The notes under the pieces are model-generated. The model did not search any database. It saw only the letters and a list, made by a program, of their open reading frames with translations, and was not told the DNA's origin. A DNA stretch of 64,000 bases from NCBI GenBank assembly GCA_037576215.1, contig JBANDB010000008.1, forward strand, positions 868,001 to 932,000, written 5' to 3'. Source of the stretch: Armillaria gallica (Eukaryota > Basidiomycota > Agaricomycetes > Agaricales > Physalacriaceae). Numbering within the stretch: position 1 is the stretch's first letter; each line of letters starts with the position of its first letter. A program made the translations under genes and the position numbers. Below, piece by piece: positions 11,822 to 23,242 of this stretch.

Positions 11822-12984
11822 ATGCAAGAAGGTCGCCAGATCAAGGTCGGCGTCCTAGGCGCAACGGGTACCGTAGGCCAGCGTTTTATCACGCTACTGG
11901 CTGTCCATCCCTGGTTCGTCATTGATGCCTTGGGTGCATCTTCTAGATCTGCCGGCAAGTCCTATTCAAAGGCTGCAAACTGGAAGCAGACCACGCCTAT
12001 ACCGGCAAGCATCCGAGATCTGATGGTGCACGAGTGCAAGCCGGAGTATTTTCTGAATTGTGCTGTCGTGTTCTCCGGACTCGATGCAGATGTAGCGGGA
12101 GATATTGGTATGTCGTAAACCCTTTGTGGGCTCATTCATTCGTTAACGACGCGTTACTAGAGGCCGCTTTCAGAGCGGCAGAACTTGCCGTCTTCTCCAA
12201 TGCGAAAAACTTTCGCAGGGACCCTCATGTCCCCCTCATCGTTCCTTTCGTTAATGCCTCCCATCTTTCCATCATTCCTCAGCAACAATCACTTCATTCA
12301 CCACCACTAAAGAAAGGATTCATCGTTACCAATGCCAACTGTTCGACTACCGGTTGCGTTATACCCCTAGCTGCCCTCGAAAAAGCTTTCGGGCCAATCG
12401 AGTCACTTTTAGTCACCACGATGCAGGCAATATCTGGTGCCGGTTACCCTGGGGTTGCCAGTCTCGACATCATGGACAACGTTGTGCCTTATATCGGCAG
12501 CGAGGAGGAAAAGATGGAATGGGAGACGCTCAAAATCTTGGGCGGCATCGCAGACTCAGATGATGGCCTCAAAACATTTGACATGCACTCTCGCCACCCT
12601 CTGCGCGTATCAGCCTCCTGCAATCGTGTGCCTGTTATCGATGGACACACTGAATGTGTCTCCATACGTTTCGCTCGGAGACCTCCGCCTAGTCCTCAGC
12701 AAGTGAGGGAGGCTCTAGCGGTATTCAGCCCTGACGCCCAGGCTCTTGGTTGTCCTTCTGCACCACGACGAACGATTGTCGTACATGAAGAGCCAGATCG
12801 GCCTCAGCCGCGACTCGATCGATATTACCAAGATGGTGCTGGAGTATCGGTTGGACGTGTTCGACAGTGTCAGGTCCTGGATATCAAGTTTGTAGTGCTG
12901 GCAAATAATGTTTCCATTGGAGCTGCCACGAGCAGCATTATCAATGCCGAACTCGCCGTGCTAAAAGGGGTGATCTCGGGCTAG
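11822..12984 (+). CDS. HOM2: Aspartate-semialdehyde dehydrogenase
   Basis: Exons 11822-12107 and 12161-12984 join to give 369 residues. The enzyme reduces aspartyl-4-phosphate to aspartate semialdehyde, feeding methionine, threonine and isoleucine synthesis. The N-terminal NADP-binding motif VGVLGATGTVGQRF is present. The catalytic cysteine is in NANCSTTGC (about Cys156), followed by the SGAGYPG loop. The acid-base histidine is in CNRVPVIDGHTE (about His258), and the VGRVR and LDIKFVVL segments close the domain. The length is normal for the fungal class. The end of the protein (ANNVSIGAATSSIINAE) differs slightly from the usual GHNTxRGAAG pattern. A broken copy of the last third of the gene lies 0.9 kb downstream. 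Confidence 0.93.
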
Positions 12985-13529
12985 ATTCAAAAGTGGAAGA
13001 TATATTGGGAGTCGCAGATGCGTTGCAGTGTAAATTTGTACTTGGGAGACGAATATAGAGGAGGATATAACGATAATCCTGTAATTGTACCACCAGGTTA
13101 CATTAGAGCTCTGCTCATGCATGTAGGCGCTGTAGTGCACTTTTACGCGTCTACCATTATAGGTAGTAATATTGCTGTCTAAATGGTGTAAATGCTTTAC
13201 ATTGATCCGGGAAGTTTGTACCCGAGCTACTTCACCAAGTAGAACGCGTGATGACACGCGACTTGACGTGAAAATGACTTCGCGACATCTTGTACCGTCT
13301 ATCAAGGACTTCTCGTTTGGCCGATACCGAGACAATTAAGAAGATTTCTCATACCTTGTGTAATGACATTCTCGATGAATGCTTCCCGAGATGTTCTCTG
13401 TCTCAACCAATATGCCACCACTCGGCTCAGATGGGACTGCCCATGTCGTCGGCGACATTAACAACCAAGCGCTTTTCATTGAATCAAAACAGGGCCCCAC
13501 CCATCTCCCTCGTCCCTGTGTAAAGGACC
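12985..13529. other. HOM2 3' flank, no gene
   Basis: Sequence between HOM2 and its broken copy. Part of it (to about 13230) is the parent of the flank repeated at about 13860-14015. No gene is seen. Confidence 0.5.
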
Positions 13530-14015
13530 CACATGCGCCCCCTGCGCGTATTCACATATTGGCCTCCTGTAATCATATGCTTGTGGACGCACCGAACGCG
13601 TCTCCATCCGTCTCAGCCGGAGATCTCACCCAATTCCGTTGCGCTATTCAGCCCTGGCGCCCAGGCTCATGGTTGTTTTTCGCACCAACGAAGTATTGCC
13701 GTACATGAAGAGCCAGATCGGCCTCAGCCACGGCTCGATCGGCATTACCAAGGGTGCGCCAGGTTATCAAGTTTGTGCTGGAAGATATTGTTTCCATTGG
13801 AGCCGCTACGAGCAGCATTATCAACGCGGAACTTTAAAGGAGCGATCTCGGGCTAGGGTAAGAGATATGCTGGAGTCATGGTTGCCTAGCAGTGGGAAAA
13901 CTGTACTCGGGAGGACGATAGTACGTAGACGTTGCAAACTTACAGCTCTGTGCTATTCATGGCAATGCCATTGTTGGGTAAGTGTAAATGCTTGCTGCTG
14001 ATCCGGGAATACTGC
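13530..14015 (+). pseudogene. Truncated, degenerate copy of the HOM2 3' end
   Basis: The DNA from about 13537 to 13857 follows the last 380 bases of HOM2 (about 12600-12984). Matching pieces are the GCGTAT and GCCTCCTG blocks, the ACATGAAGAGCCAGATCGGCCTCAGC stretch, the ATTGGAGC-GCTACGAGCAGCATTATCAA block and the final CTCGGGCTAG. Several insertions and deletions break the frame, and the part encoding the nucleotide-binding domain and catalytic cysteine is missing. Similarity continues past the HOM2 stop: a TGATCCGGGAA block occurs near 13204 and again near 14001. The copied unit therefore included the 3' flank. The offset of about 0.8-0.95 kb points to a local tandem duplication that has since decayed. 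Confidence 0.8.
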
Positions 14016-14330
14016 ATTCCGTTGTCCGTGAGCAATTGCAGGCACACTTGTGCCTGTGGGTGGCGGTTGAACTTAGCGGATCGTTATTGGAGCCGCGTCT
14101 AGACTGATAGCTGGCGGGACTCGACCTGAATCATTCCAAACGCCAGCGGCAGATCGCTTTCCATGGCGGGACCTGAAACGGGGAATGGCGCGGAGCTTTT
14201 GCACCCGACGAAGATGACTAAGCATTAGCCCAACAAGGAAAGGGCGCACCCGACCGGCTATCATTATCGGCTCCATGGCTTAGATAATCCTCCAAATATT
14301 TTTCGCCAAATTCCGACGGACCTGTCCAAA

Positions 14331-15455
14331 ATGGCATCCACCTCTCAACCACAACAGGATCCTCTGAAGGCCGCCGTATTCCAAAGGCTACACCCGCGCG
14401 TCTATCTTGAACGATTCGTCGCCGAAAACGTCAGACCAGATGGACGCGATTTCGACGCGTGGCGTGATGTTTCTGTGAACGTTGGTGAATCATTCACTCG
14501 TAAAGTTGACCAGAAAGGCTGGATTTCTTACGATTAATAGGATCGGTCTCGACAGCAAATGGATCCGCACTTGTTCGCCTTGGAGACACAACTGTTGTGT
14601 GTGGTGTTAAAGCTGAACTTGCCGAACCAGAGCTAGATGCGCCAAACGTTGGGTTTTTGGGTGCGTCCGTAATTCGTCTTGGCCTGGATACGTTTCTGAA
14701 TCAGTTCTGTTTCAGTCCCAAATTTGGATTTGCTTGCAATAAGTTCATCCAAGTTCAAACCAGGACCTCCGACGGAAGAGGCACAGGTGCTTTCGGACAG
14801 GTTGAATGAGGTCCTTGTTAGGTTGGTTTTTTGATGATATTGAACTGGCTTCGTCGACATCTCATTCCTCCTCAGTTCTGGCATCATTCCTCTAGAGTCT
14901 CTCTGCATCCATCCAGGCAAATCCGTCTGGGTTCTTTATGTGGACGCAACATGCATAAACTACGACGGAAACGCATTTGATGCTACTCTCATTGCGATGG
15001 TCGCAGCTCTCAAAAACAGTACGCTTCCCTCCCCCCTTCCCCCAAATGCATCCGCTCACCCACTCTCTTTTTTCTTCTTCTATAGCTAAACTTCCTAAAG
15101 CGACGTACAACGAGGACATCGGGCGTACGACATGTTCCCGTAAGGTGATGAGGCCTTTGCAAATTGAACGCCTTCCGATCGCTTTGTCTTTTGGTGTCTT
15201 CGATGCGTGAGTGGTTATTAGTTATCTCCATTCTCTCCTTCTCAACGGCGGATTAGGTCTCGAATCCTTCCGGACCCAACGTCGTTTGAAGAACCTCTCC
15301 TCGATACCACGATATCGGTCGTGATCGATGAAAAGGGCCAGTTGATCTCCATATCACAAGTAGGCACCGACTCGCAAGACGCCCTCCTTACATGTACTTC
15401 TGCTGCTAGAAAGCGCCATGCTATTCTCACAAAACAAATATACAACTCATCATAG
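14331..15455 (+). CDS. RRP43: Exosome ring subunit Rrp43 (RNase PH fold)
   Basis: Six exons (14331-14484, 14541-14660, 14716-14821, 14876-15018, 15086-15206, 15257-15455) join in frame to give 280 residues. The pattern is that of the Rrp43/EXOSC8 subunit: FQRLHPRVYLERFV near the start, RPDGRDFDAWR, the RNase PH core GSALVRLGDTTVVCGVKAE, and the APNVGFL block. KFKPGPPTEEAQ, IHPGKSVWVLYVDATCINYDG and a long second RNase PH half follow. Rrp43 is a catalytically inactive member of the hexameric ring that threads RNA to the exosome nucleases. All five introns are GT-AG and 50-67 bases long. The exon 3 sequence (LLAISSSKFKPG) is a little unlike the usual P-A-C/M-C in other fungi but is intact. Confidence 0.9.
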
Positions 15456-18169
15456 AACTTTCTGATATTCGATTTGATTTTTGGATGCGAGATTATCGAG
15501 GCATGACAAACGCGGTTCCGAATGGCAATTTCGCAGATTGAACGTCACCTGAGACAAATATTTGATTACGATAACGTAGGAGCAATACTTGGACTACGTG
15601 TGTAACTGCTAGCGGCCCACGAACGTAAGATAGAGATAGTTATCAGTATGAGTATGTGGATAGCATTTCGAAATAACAACCTCAGGGAGCATTGCTTGCG
15701 CTACTTCTTTTCCTTCCGAGATGTGTACGCTTCACTGACACCGATCATATTGCCCAGTCATTCCCCCAAGTGTTCGCACACAAGGTTTTCCTGCGTTAAT
15801 GATACTCGCTAGGTGTTCGGGAGTAATCATAATTTATGAGAACGATTCACTCTCCCGCTTCCATGTGACATCGACCACAGTACTCGATATTCAGCTCTTA
15901 CCCTGAAACGTGGGCCGTATGCAGTAAGGTCATAAATAGCGACGAGAACCCCGTCTGATAGATCCTGTCTACAGTTGGGATCAGTGTGTGCTCACGAGGT
16001 AGGGGGACAATGCACGTTGCGAACACCATGGAACAAAATCATATCCGTCAAGTGGGATCGTTAACACGACGGACTTACGCCGATTACTGCAATTGCAGTT
16101 CGGAGCTGGACCAGAATGTCGATGGTGAGTTTATCCAAGTCATTGACCACGGATACACGGTTGCATTTGACCTCAACGTCCGTCTTAGGGCGCCGTTATT
16201 TACTTGTATAATACGCACATTTGAAAATGAGTTCACACCTTACGTTCTCGGAGGTTCTCACGCCGCAGAGAACTTCCTCCAATTCTTCGGACAAGGTACA
16301 AGCGCTGGTTGCCACTTCTCCTTTAAGCGTCAAAATGCGAGCCAATGGCCACATTCCAATGACATTACCCTCATGTTTCCTTTCCTTCCTTTTTTGATGT
16401 TCCATTCAACCCTGTCAGTACTTTTCTGTCGTTCCCCGCAAGGTCCTAATCTCCACCACCGCAATTCTTGTCAACGACGCGGCAGCCGCAGCCGAGATTT
16501 GGCAACGAATATCTTGTTTCCACTCGTCGTAGTTTTCAAGGACGCGGTAGTCAACAATCATCTTTAGCACACTGAACTTGGCCTATAGCTCTTCTGCTCT
16601 TCGAACGTCATGCCGACGTGGTCCAACTTGGGGGCAACACCTTGAGTATCGGCCTGGCACTGAGATGGATGACTACCTGTCACGTATTGAAGAGCAATGT
16701 CGGCTTTGACATGTACACTCTTCACGTCGGGTTTCCATGCCCGTGAGAAGATGGTGCTGCGAGATAAATGGGTCAGCCTATTAACTATTCTGAGGAGAAG
16801 TAAAACTTGATATACGGTATACCGTCATTCATCTTGGCATGGGCCCTCTGATCATTCATCTCGGAATATACTTCAGTGCAACCCCATTGGCTTCAACCTA
16901 AGCTAGTCTTGTTCAAGCTCAACACGGGTTATATCGTTTCGCTCGATGATTGCGGGGCGAAGAAAATTTGTACCGCACCATCAGATTGTCGGCATAAGTT
17001 AATATTATCGCGTACGTTTCAATTGCTCGATTGCGCAGGATTTCACTGCGCGCCATGGCTATTCAGTACTACCATTTCTTGATTCTGATACGATTTTCTT
17101 CAATTGGTGGCGTATCAAATGTTTGTTGAAGGGCTGTCTCGTTATTCGCTAGAGCAGGAAATCTGCGGACCAATCCAAGCCCTGCTTCAACTAGTGGAAG
17201 AATTCAGGCATTACCTATCTGACCGAGGGTGTATTACAAGTTACGTCGGACTCCGACTTAATGGAACACTAGCCAGGATCGAGGCAGCACTAGTAGAAAG
17301 ATTTCCCGTTAATGAAGTGTTCCATTATGATCGATGTGCTTACCATTCGCTGTTGACAGCCGTGTTCCTGATCTTCAATTTCACTTAATTGTTCCTAAAG
17401 GAATTGACGACCTTGACGCTTGACTGCGACCTGACTTGAGTTGAGGGATGACTTTTGACGAGAGATTGATTACCTGTATGTCAGTGCGAAGAACGGATTG
17501 ATGTAGTAACTGACTCAATAAAGGACCACACTTTGTGTAAGTCCGAAGTTCATCGTCATTTGAATAAATTTGCCACCATACTTTATGCATTATCTTGTCA
17601 GGTGGTGATTACGCACTGGGATAAACCCATAAAATAACATGGGAGAATTGTAGTACCGACATCGGGACTCGGAAGTCGTCCATGGAAATCGTAGCCTTCC
17701 AGCGCGGTGGCTCAGCGAACACCGGGTTGTTAGCACTAGTAGCGATTCCTTCAATCGCATATTGCCCTCGGAAGGATATTGGTGCTCTGACAGATCGTAT
17801 AGTAGCGAGATCACAGACCCAGAAATAACGAACCACGAGAACATCGAGTGGGGCGGTAGGAGGTGGGTCACCTTTTCGGCCGCTTTCGATACCGAGGTCA
17901 CGCTAGTATTCAGTAAGCTAAGGCCAAGGTCCTTATCAGCTTTGGAGAAAACCTAAAGGTACCGTAATGAACGGACCAGCGTTTTTGTCCGTGACCAGCT
18001 CTGTACCCTCAAACTGACGCGGAAAGATTCGTACACGAGATCTTGGACTCTCGCAGACATCCGCGGAGGCACACCTCCAGGTCACAATTAGACGCGGGAA
18101 CCAGAAGTCTGGCAAGTGAGCCTGGCTCTCAAGTAGTGTGCGATTGAGGAGGGAGCGTGAAATTAGCTG
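15456..18169. other. Gene-poor stretch with unassigned minus-strand coding-like segments
   Basis: No gene of known family is seen. On the minus strand between about 16400 and 16760 two stretches read like exons, KPDVKSVHVKADIALQY and MIVDYRVLENYDEWKQDIR, but I could not chain them into a model. Plus-strand frames at 15986-16567 and 17104-17388 show no family motif. Confidence 0.3.
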
Positions 18170-18517
18170 CTAAGAAGCCACGGGCGCTGGAATACCATCA
18201 TAAGCCGGGAAAGACAGGAATTCTGAGTAGCCTACGCAGATCGATACCTTTCCAATAATAATTACACGGATGACTATCAACATACCTCGTGTCCCTTCTG
18301 CGAGATCAGATATGACGAGGCCGTGAGGCATATGCCATGGTGTCGGCGGTGGAGAAACTCCTGAAGCATCAAAGAACTCCTTGAGCAAATCTTCCAAATG
18401 ACCCGGCCCAAGCGTATGGCTATCGTATCCATCCCGGGAATCGATGTATATACTTGGGCATGATAGATTTGGATCTGATAAGTTTACTCCGTAGAAAGTG
18501 AAGGTCTGATCGGCCAT
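18170..18517 (-). CDS. Small orphan protein, 97 residues
   Basis: Exon 18517-18286 and exon 18231-18170 join across a GTATGT...GTAG intron of 54 bases, in frame, to give 97 residues. The protein starts MADQTFTFYGVNL and carries PSIYIDSRDGYDSHTLGPGH, a short acidic helix, a proline run (SPPPTPWHMPHG) and the end FPAYDGIPAPVAS. There is no signal peptide or membrane helix. I do not recognise the family. The clean exon join and protein-like composition support a real gene, probably lineage-restricted. If the intron is not removed, the frame still runs open to the same stop with a hydrophobic insert. Confidence 0.5.
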   Translation of the reverse strand: MADQTFTFYGVNLSDPNLSCPSIYIDSRDGYDSHTLGPGHLEDLLKEFFDASGVSPPPTPWHMPHGLVISDLAEGTRGMLIVIRVIIIGKVSICVGYSEFLSFPAYDGIPAPVAS

Positions 18518-20262
18518 CTGTGGGCAGGTGAGTCTGTGAGTCTTTAATCAGTAATTGGCGCGAGAACACAGTAAAGGGATTGAGTAGGGAATCAGCGATT
18601 CCGTCAACGGGAGACTAACCGATAGTAGGCGTTAACCTAACGGCCGGGTCCAGCGAATGGTACTATCATTATACCAGGTCTTGGATACTAGGGTCCCCCA
18701 GAATAGAGCCATAGGATCACGGCGGTCGGAGCACCCCAATAATCTCTGTCAAGTTGACTCAAGACCTAACGGGAAAATGGCCCGGTCTCATTGCTTTTGC
18801 GGACTAGTAGAACCTCGCAGCTCGCACGCACTTTCACCCGGCGGCTCTCGACAAGTTCGCCACGTAAAGGAGTAGTATGGTTTTGGTAGGGAAAAGGCCG
18901 GTATTGGCTGAAACAGCTGACAGTCAAGTAGCAAAGACTGAAAACCAATAGATGAAGTATGAATTTAACATTCACCAGGAAGTTTGCGCGAGAACAATTC
19001 TGGGATCTAAAGTGATTAGATTCCCAACAATGGACTGACAGGGAATGATCCTTCCTGCAGAGCCCCAAAATCCTATTTCAAGGTGTTCCTAGATTAGGCA
19101 TAGAGCACCGCAGTAAGAATCCATGGATCGAAGAAGAGAAGTAAGTCCTTACATCAGGTCCCGCGACCCTTTACAAGGCCTACAAGGTGACTAGACACAC
19201 CTTTTAAGTTATAAGTTTCGAATGTCCTACATAGATATTCAGAGTCAAGACGCAACTGCCATACTTTACACGACCTGGAATCCTGCATGTTTCTGTATAT
19301 CCGTGATCAGCGCCGGATGTAGAATGACTTCAATTCTCACTGTCAGCGTCGCCGCCATCGTAGTCTAACAAAGTTGACGGCGACCGGATGTAACCGAAAT
19401 ATCGTGCCGTCCAGTGACATAGTTTGATGGCCGCCGGCATTGCGCGCGGTATTCAGCCTGCCGATCCAAAGGCGGAAAATAAGGCTTGCTCGGCCTGTGT
19501 CATTTATTTTAAGGACCTCTCTCACGTCCCAGTCTAAATACAGAATTTTTGCCTGACCGTGGCCGCTAGAAAGGCCGCTGATTTTAAATTAAATTAAAAA
19601 AATAACGACTTGAAAGGCCTAACGGGGGGGTCTGACGACTGACCGACCACCGTGGGAATAACACACCATACAAGCGGTATTAGTAATCACACAGCCACCC
19701 GGCAGTTACCGGCGCGAGTTCTTCCACCGCAACGACGGCGAAACCTACTACACAGTAAGGAAATTCAATTTTTCTGTACGGCTACTTTCTAGGTCGTAGG
19801 ACTTGATAAATAGTCTGTAAAGCCTTTTTAAGGGGTCCTCTGCTCAACCGACTGACGCTTAGACAGTGAAGACCCCTTTGAAGGCTTTAAGTAGCAAATT
19901 ATCTCATGTAGCGTCTGTCTACGAGACACCAGAGGCGCATGCTGCCAAGGTTGAACATGGATGCGCAGATAAAACTCTTATTTGCATTTTGAGACTTGGA
20001 AATGACCATCAGTTTTCCACGCATACTTACTTCCGTTTCCTCAATAGGACCTCGGCGCTTGCACTTACTGGGTGAGCGCTTGGCAAGCGTTGGTCCTCGG
20101 AATTGAGAAAAGTAGCTGTAACGCTTCTGAAAACTCTCGTATCGCCCTGATTAAGCCGTTTTCTACAACGTGCACGACAGGTTTCTCAAGACACAACGGC
20201 TCTTTGTGTTTGAGATTATCCAAACGTTTCCGCTCTAACAATTGATGGACATATGCGTCGTT
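18518..20262. other. Gene-poor stretch, nothing recognised
   Basis: About 1.7 kb without recognisable exons. Poly-purine and A/T runs occur near 19585-19605. The 3' end abuts the first hotdog gene. Confidence 0.4.
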
Positions 20263-21023
20263 CTATAGTTTGGCCTGCGATGGCTCCATCTTGCTATGCA
20301 CTCCAGAAGCTACGAGACGCTTCGTAGTGTCGCTCCAGATCTGTGACACAATTCAGAAGATTAATATGCTTCGGCGAAATGAACGCACCTCTGTGCGGGC
20401 AATCAGAGTTTTCGTACCAACGGTCATCGTTGTGTTGACGATCCGGAGTTCCTCACCTCTGTATGTCGTCAGTCTGGGTACACACAGTACAACTTTGTCG
20501 CCGATAACTTACAAACCCGCTGGAGAGTGGTACATCATGTTGATTGACTGCGAAACAGTGTTGACTGATCTTCCAGAGGCCAAGGTATAAGCCGTTATTG
20601 CCAGAGTGGAACATCTGCAAATCAGTTCGAACTCGACCCCGGTAATCAAGGTGTCCATGTACGCTCACATGTCAACCAGAAAAGCGGAGCAGCCGCCATG
20701 AATTGTCATGGCGCCATTGATCATATCTAAATGCGCATAAGAATAATTATCGCCATAGAGAGCTACTAGTATGCACCTTCGGTCACAGCAAGCTTGCACA
20801 CCACCCTTCCTTCCTGCTTCGTTGGTTCTTCCGCTTTGGGTACCATAGACACCTCGGAAACAGTCATACCCGACGTAAACGTGGCACCGAATCCTGTGGG
20901 TTCTCCTTCGTCTGTCGTCATGCGAAAGATACGCATGGGAAACCCTACAATTCTCTTGATTTCGTCCGATACATTTCCCGCTATAGAGGAGACATCTTCA
21001 CTCCCAGAAGTTGAGGTCGCCAT
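20263..21023 (-). CDS. Hotdog-fold thioesterase-like protein, copy A
   Basis: Five exons (21023-20777, 20726-20669, 20614-20517, 20456-20389, 20340-20263) join in frame to give 182 residues. The hotdog (4HBT/PaaI-type) core is clear. Exon 2 carries the DMINGAMTIHGGCSAFLVD motif that forms the central helix with its HGG(C) turn. Exon 3 carries the CSTLAITA helix and a SQSINMMYHSPA strand, exon 4 the LRIVNTTMTVGTKTLIARTE strand, and exon 5 IWSDTTKRLVASGVH. Relatives such as ACOT13 hydrolyse acyl-CoA thioesters; here the substrate is unknown. Asn in DMINGAM and the HGG turn sit where catalytic residues lie in this family. The gene shares a 144-base promoter with the AlkB-like gene. Confidence 0.8.
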
Positions 21024-21167
21024 GAAAAGATGAGGTTCATATCAAAAGTATCAAATGCTCGCTTTAAAGGGGCCGGGCCGGGGTAATGTCAAAACCGGCA
21101 ACCGATCGTCACCACACAACGAACCGCTCCGTTTGGACATGCTGAAGACAGCTGTTCATGCATAATA
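21024..21167. promoter_or_regulatory. Compact shared promoter, hotdog A / AlkB-like gene
   Basis: Only 144 bases separate the two start codons. A GC-rich block (GGGGCCGGGCCGGGG, 21069-21083) follows a TTTAAA (21063-21068). Both genes must share this spacer unless transcription starts inside a coding region. Confidence 0.5.
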
Positions 21168-22050
21168 ATGGACGGCACGCGAACAGAGAACGCGATCGAA
21201 CCGCATTTCAGTACGTCCTAGTACTTGCTCGCCTATAATTCGACACCGTCAGCCGAAATTTTTTACAGTAGCGACGGACCTTCTCATCGACACAACTTTT
21301 TCTACTTGTCAAGAATCAGACTCTCCTGGGTCCATATACACCCCGGATTCGCTATTTGATGATTTCTCAGAACTGTCTCCTCCTGATACTGGTCCGGCAG
21401 CGCTCATCGATGCCCCTCCAATCCCAGGCCTCTTCTTCACCCCTTCGCTCCGTCTTCCCGCAGACCTCGCGGATTCTGTGATGAACTACTGCTTGGAAAC
21501 ATTCTTCACGTCTGCAAACATCAATCAGATCATGCTCTTCTGTCGCGCTCCCAGTGCGGAATCGTCCACTGCGCCCTCAGGTCTACCTCCCCTTCTCATT
21601 TCACTGCTCGATGTTCTATCCGACATTCTCAGGCCTACCTTACCCCCCGATATCCACTCTTTACTCTTTCCAACTGTCCCTACACGAGCCAGGCAGGCTA
21701 TCATTAATCGGTACGATCCCGGCGAGGGGATAACGCCCCATGTGGACCTTCTGAAGCGTTTTGGGGATGGCATTGTCGGTGTCAGCTTTGGCAGTGGGTG
21801 TGTCATGCAGTTCGCGTCTAGCTCGGAGGACCAGACATATGGAGTGTACCTTCCGGAAGGAAGCATCATCGTCATGTCAGGAGATGCGAGGTATAAATGG
21901 AGTCATGGTATTGAGAGGAAAACGATGGATTATGTGCAGACTCCTGATACATCGTCGGCGGATGCGGGCCGATGGGTGAAAAGGACGATGCGGATGAGCA
22001 TCACGTTCAGATGGCTGTTACCAGGAGCAGAGGTCGTGGGTAGCGCTTAA
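21168..22050 (+). CDS. AlkB-like 2-oxoglutarate/Fe(II) dioxygenase
   Basis: Exon 21168-21210 and exon 21269-22050 join (intron GTACGT...ACAG) to give 274 residues. An acidic, flexible N-terminus leads into IPGLFFTPSLRLP and then the dioxygenase core. NRYDPGEGITPHVDLLKRFG carries the HxD iron ligands (about His172, Asp174), and GVSFGSGCVMQF follows. LPEGSIIVMSGDARYKWSHGI holds the second histidine (about His227), and MSITFR holds the arginines that hold 2-oxoglutarate. Members of this AlkB branch demethylate nucleic acids or proteins; I cannot tell which here. The ATG at 21168 is preferred because no start codon exists in frame at the beginning of exon 2, and the short first exon solves this. 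Confidence 0.82.
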
Positions 22051-22397
22051 AATATAGATCCCTTCAGGTAACACCTTCAATGATATGTAACCTGCAGCTT
22101 AATCATACTTACTACTTTCCTGCCAGTCACCAAACGCGTAGATGTTATGTAACATCCTCAATGTCTGCCAGCCTTTGACGAGCGGCGGCTACTATGTAAT
22201 AACTGGAAACCCAATTGAGCGGATGATCAATCCAGTCTCTTACTAGTGCACTTTCAGAGTTAGATTCTCGTCATCCCTTCGACTAGAGTTTTCCTTGTGG
22301 GATCGATCCCCTTGACCCTTGGGGTGGAGGCATGGCATCTTGACAGACCGCACTACTAACAACCGCATCGCTGCTCCTCGCATCGACGACATCACCG
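22051..22397. other. Intergenic, promoter of hotdog copy B
   Basis: 347 bases between the AlkB-like stop and the start of hotdog copy B. No element was recognised. Confidence 0.4.
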
Positions 22398-23164
22398 ATG
22401 ATAAAAGAAAATCCGGAAGTGACAGGAAATGCCCCGGAAGATGTCAAACAATGCCTGAGCGTCTTTCTTGCTGTCGGACAAACAAAAGGATTCGGGCATC
22501 AGGTTCTTTCAAGACTGTCTATCTCCCATGTTTCCCTTGATGCCTCGCCTGAGCAGCGTACAAGGGACCAGTCCAAAGTTATATGCTCGTTAGCAGTGAC
22601 TGAGGGTGCGTCAACGATTCAGAACCATAGCTGATTATGGCTTTGACAAGGCGCTGTTGTTGTAGATATGCTGGACGCATTACCGGGAACCTTACATGGA
22701 GGCTGCAGTGCGTTTCTGATTGATACGCGAGTATTCGCTCTTATGCCGTTGTTTCCTCTATGCTGATGGCGCTGAAGGTGCTCCTCACTTGGTCTGATAG
22801 CATACGTGTTGTGCAAAACCACCAGCCGCACTTGGGGCAAGATCTACACGGTTTCGCAGGCCTTAGACGTGGTGCATCACTCGCCAGCTTTATTGTGAGT
22901 TGCGATGATAGATGATTGACAAACTATACGATAAATCATTCATGCATCGTCAACAGGGGAGATAAGCTGAAGATTGTCAGCACTAGCATGAGTATCGGAG
23001 CGCGAACCATGTCAATACGCACAGAGGTAAGATGTGTCAGATAGATTAACAGAAAATTCGTCTGACCAATCAATACATAGATATGGAATACGACGCGTCA
23101 GTACCTTGTAGCCTCGGGTGTTCATCTCAAGATGCTCCCTTCTTCGTCTCGAGCAAATATGTGA
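22398..23164 (+). CDS. Hotdog-fold thioesterase-like protein, copy B
   Basis: Exons 22398-22605, 22666-22726, 22778-22894, 22957-23026 and 23081-23164 join to give 179 residues. The order matches copy A: an acidic helical N-terminus, DMLDALPGTLHGGCSAFLID in exon 2, CSSLGLIAYVL and SQALDVVHHSPALL in exon 3, LKIVSTSMSIGARTMSIRTE in exon 4, and IWNTTRQYLVASGVH in exon 5. The intron between exons 2 and 3 starts with GC (AC|GCGAGT) and ends AAG. The nearby GT (two bases on) would break the frame, so a GC-AG intron is the best reading. Role as for copy A, substrate unknown. The first ATG at 22398 is accepted because stops lie upstream in frame. Confidence 0.78.
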
Positions 23165-23242
23165 ATTGTGTATCTCGTAACATAGCCAAAGAAAAGCATC
23201 GAAGCAGTAAACACAGCACACATGAAAAGATATGGGACTAGA

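Noticed and set aside
16400..16760. Minus-strand stretches that read like exons
   Set aside because: They could not be chained into a continuous model with valid splice sites, so they are listed only as unassigned in the gene-poor region.
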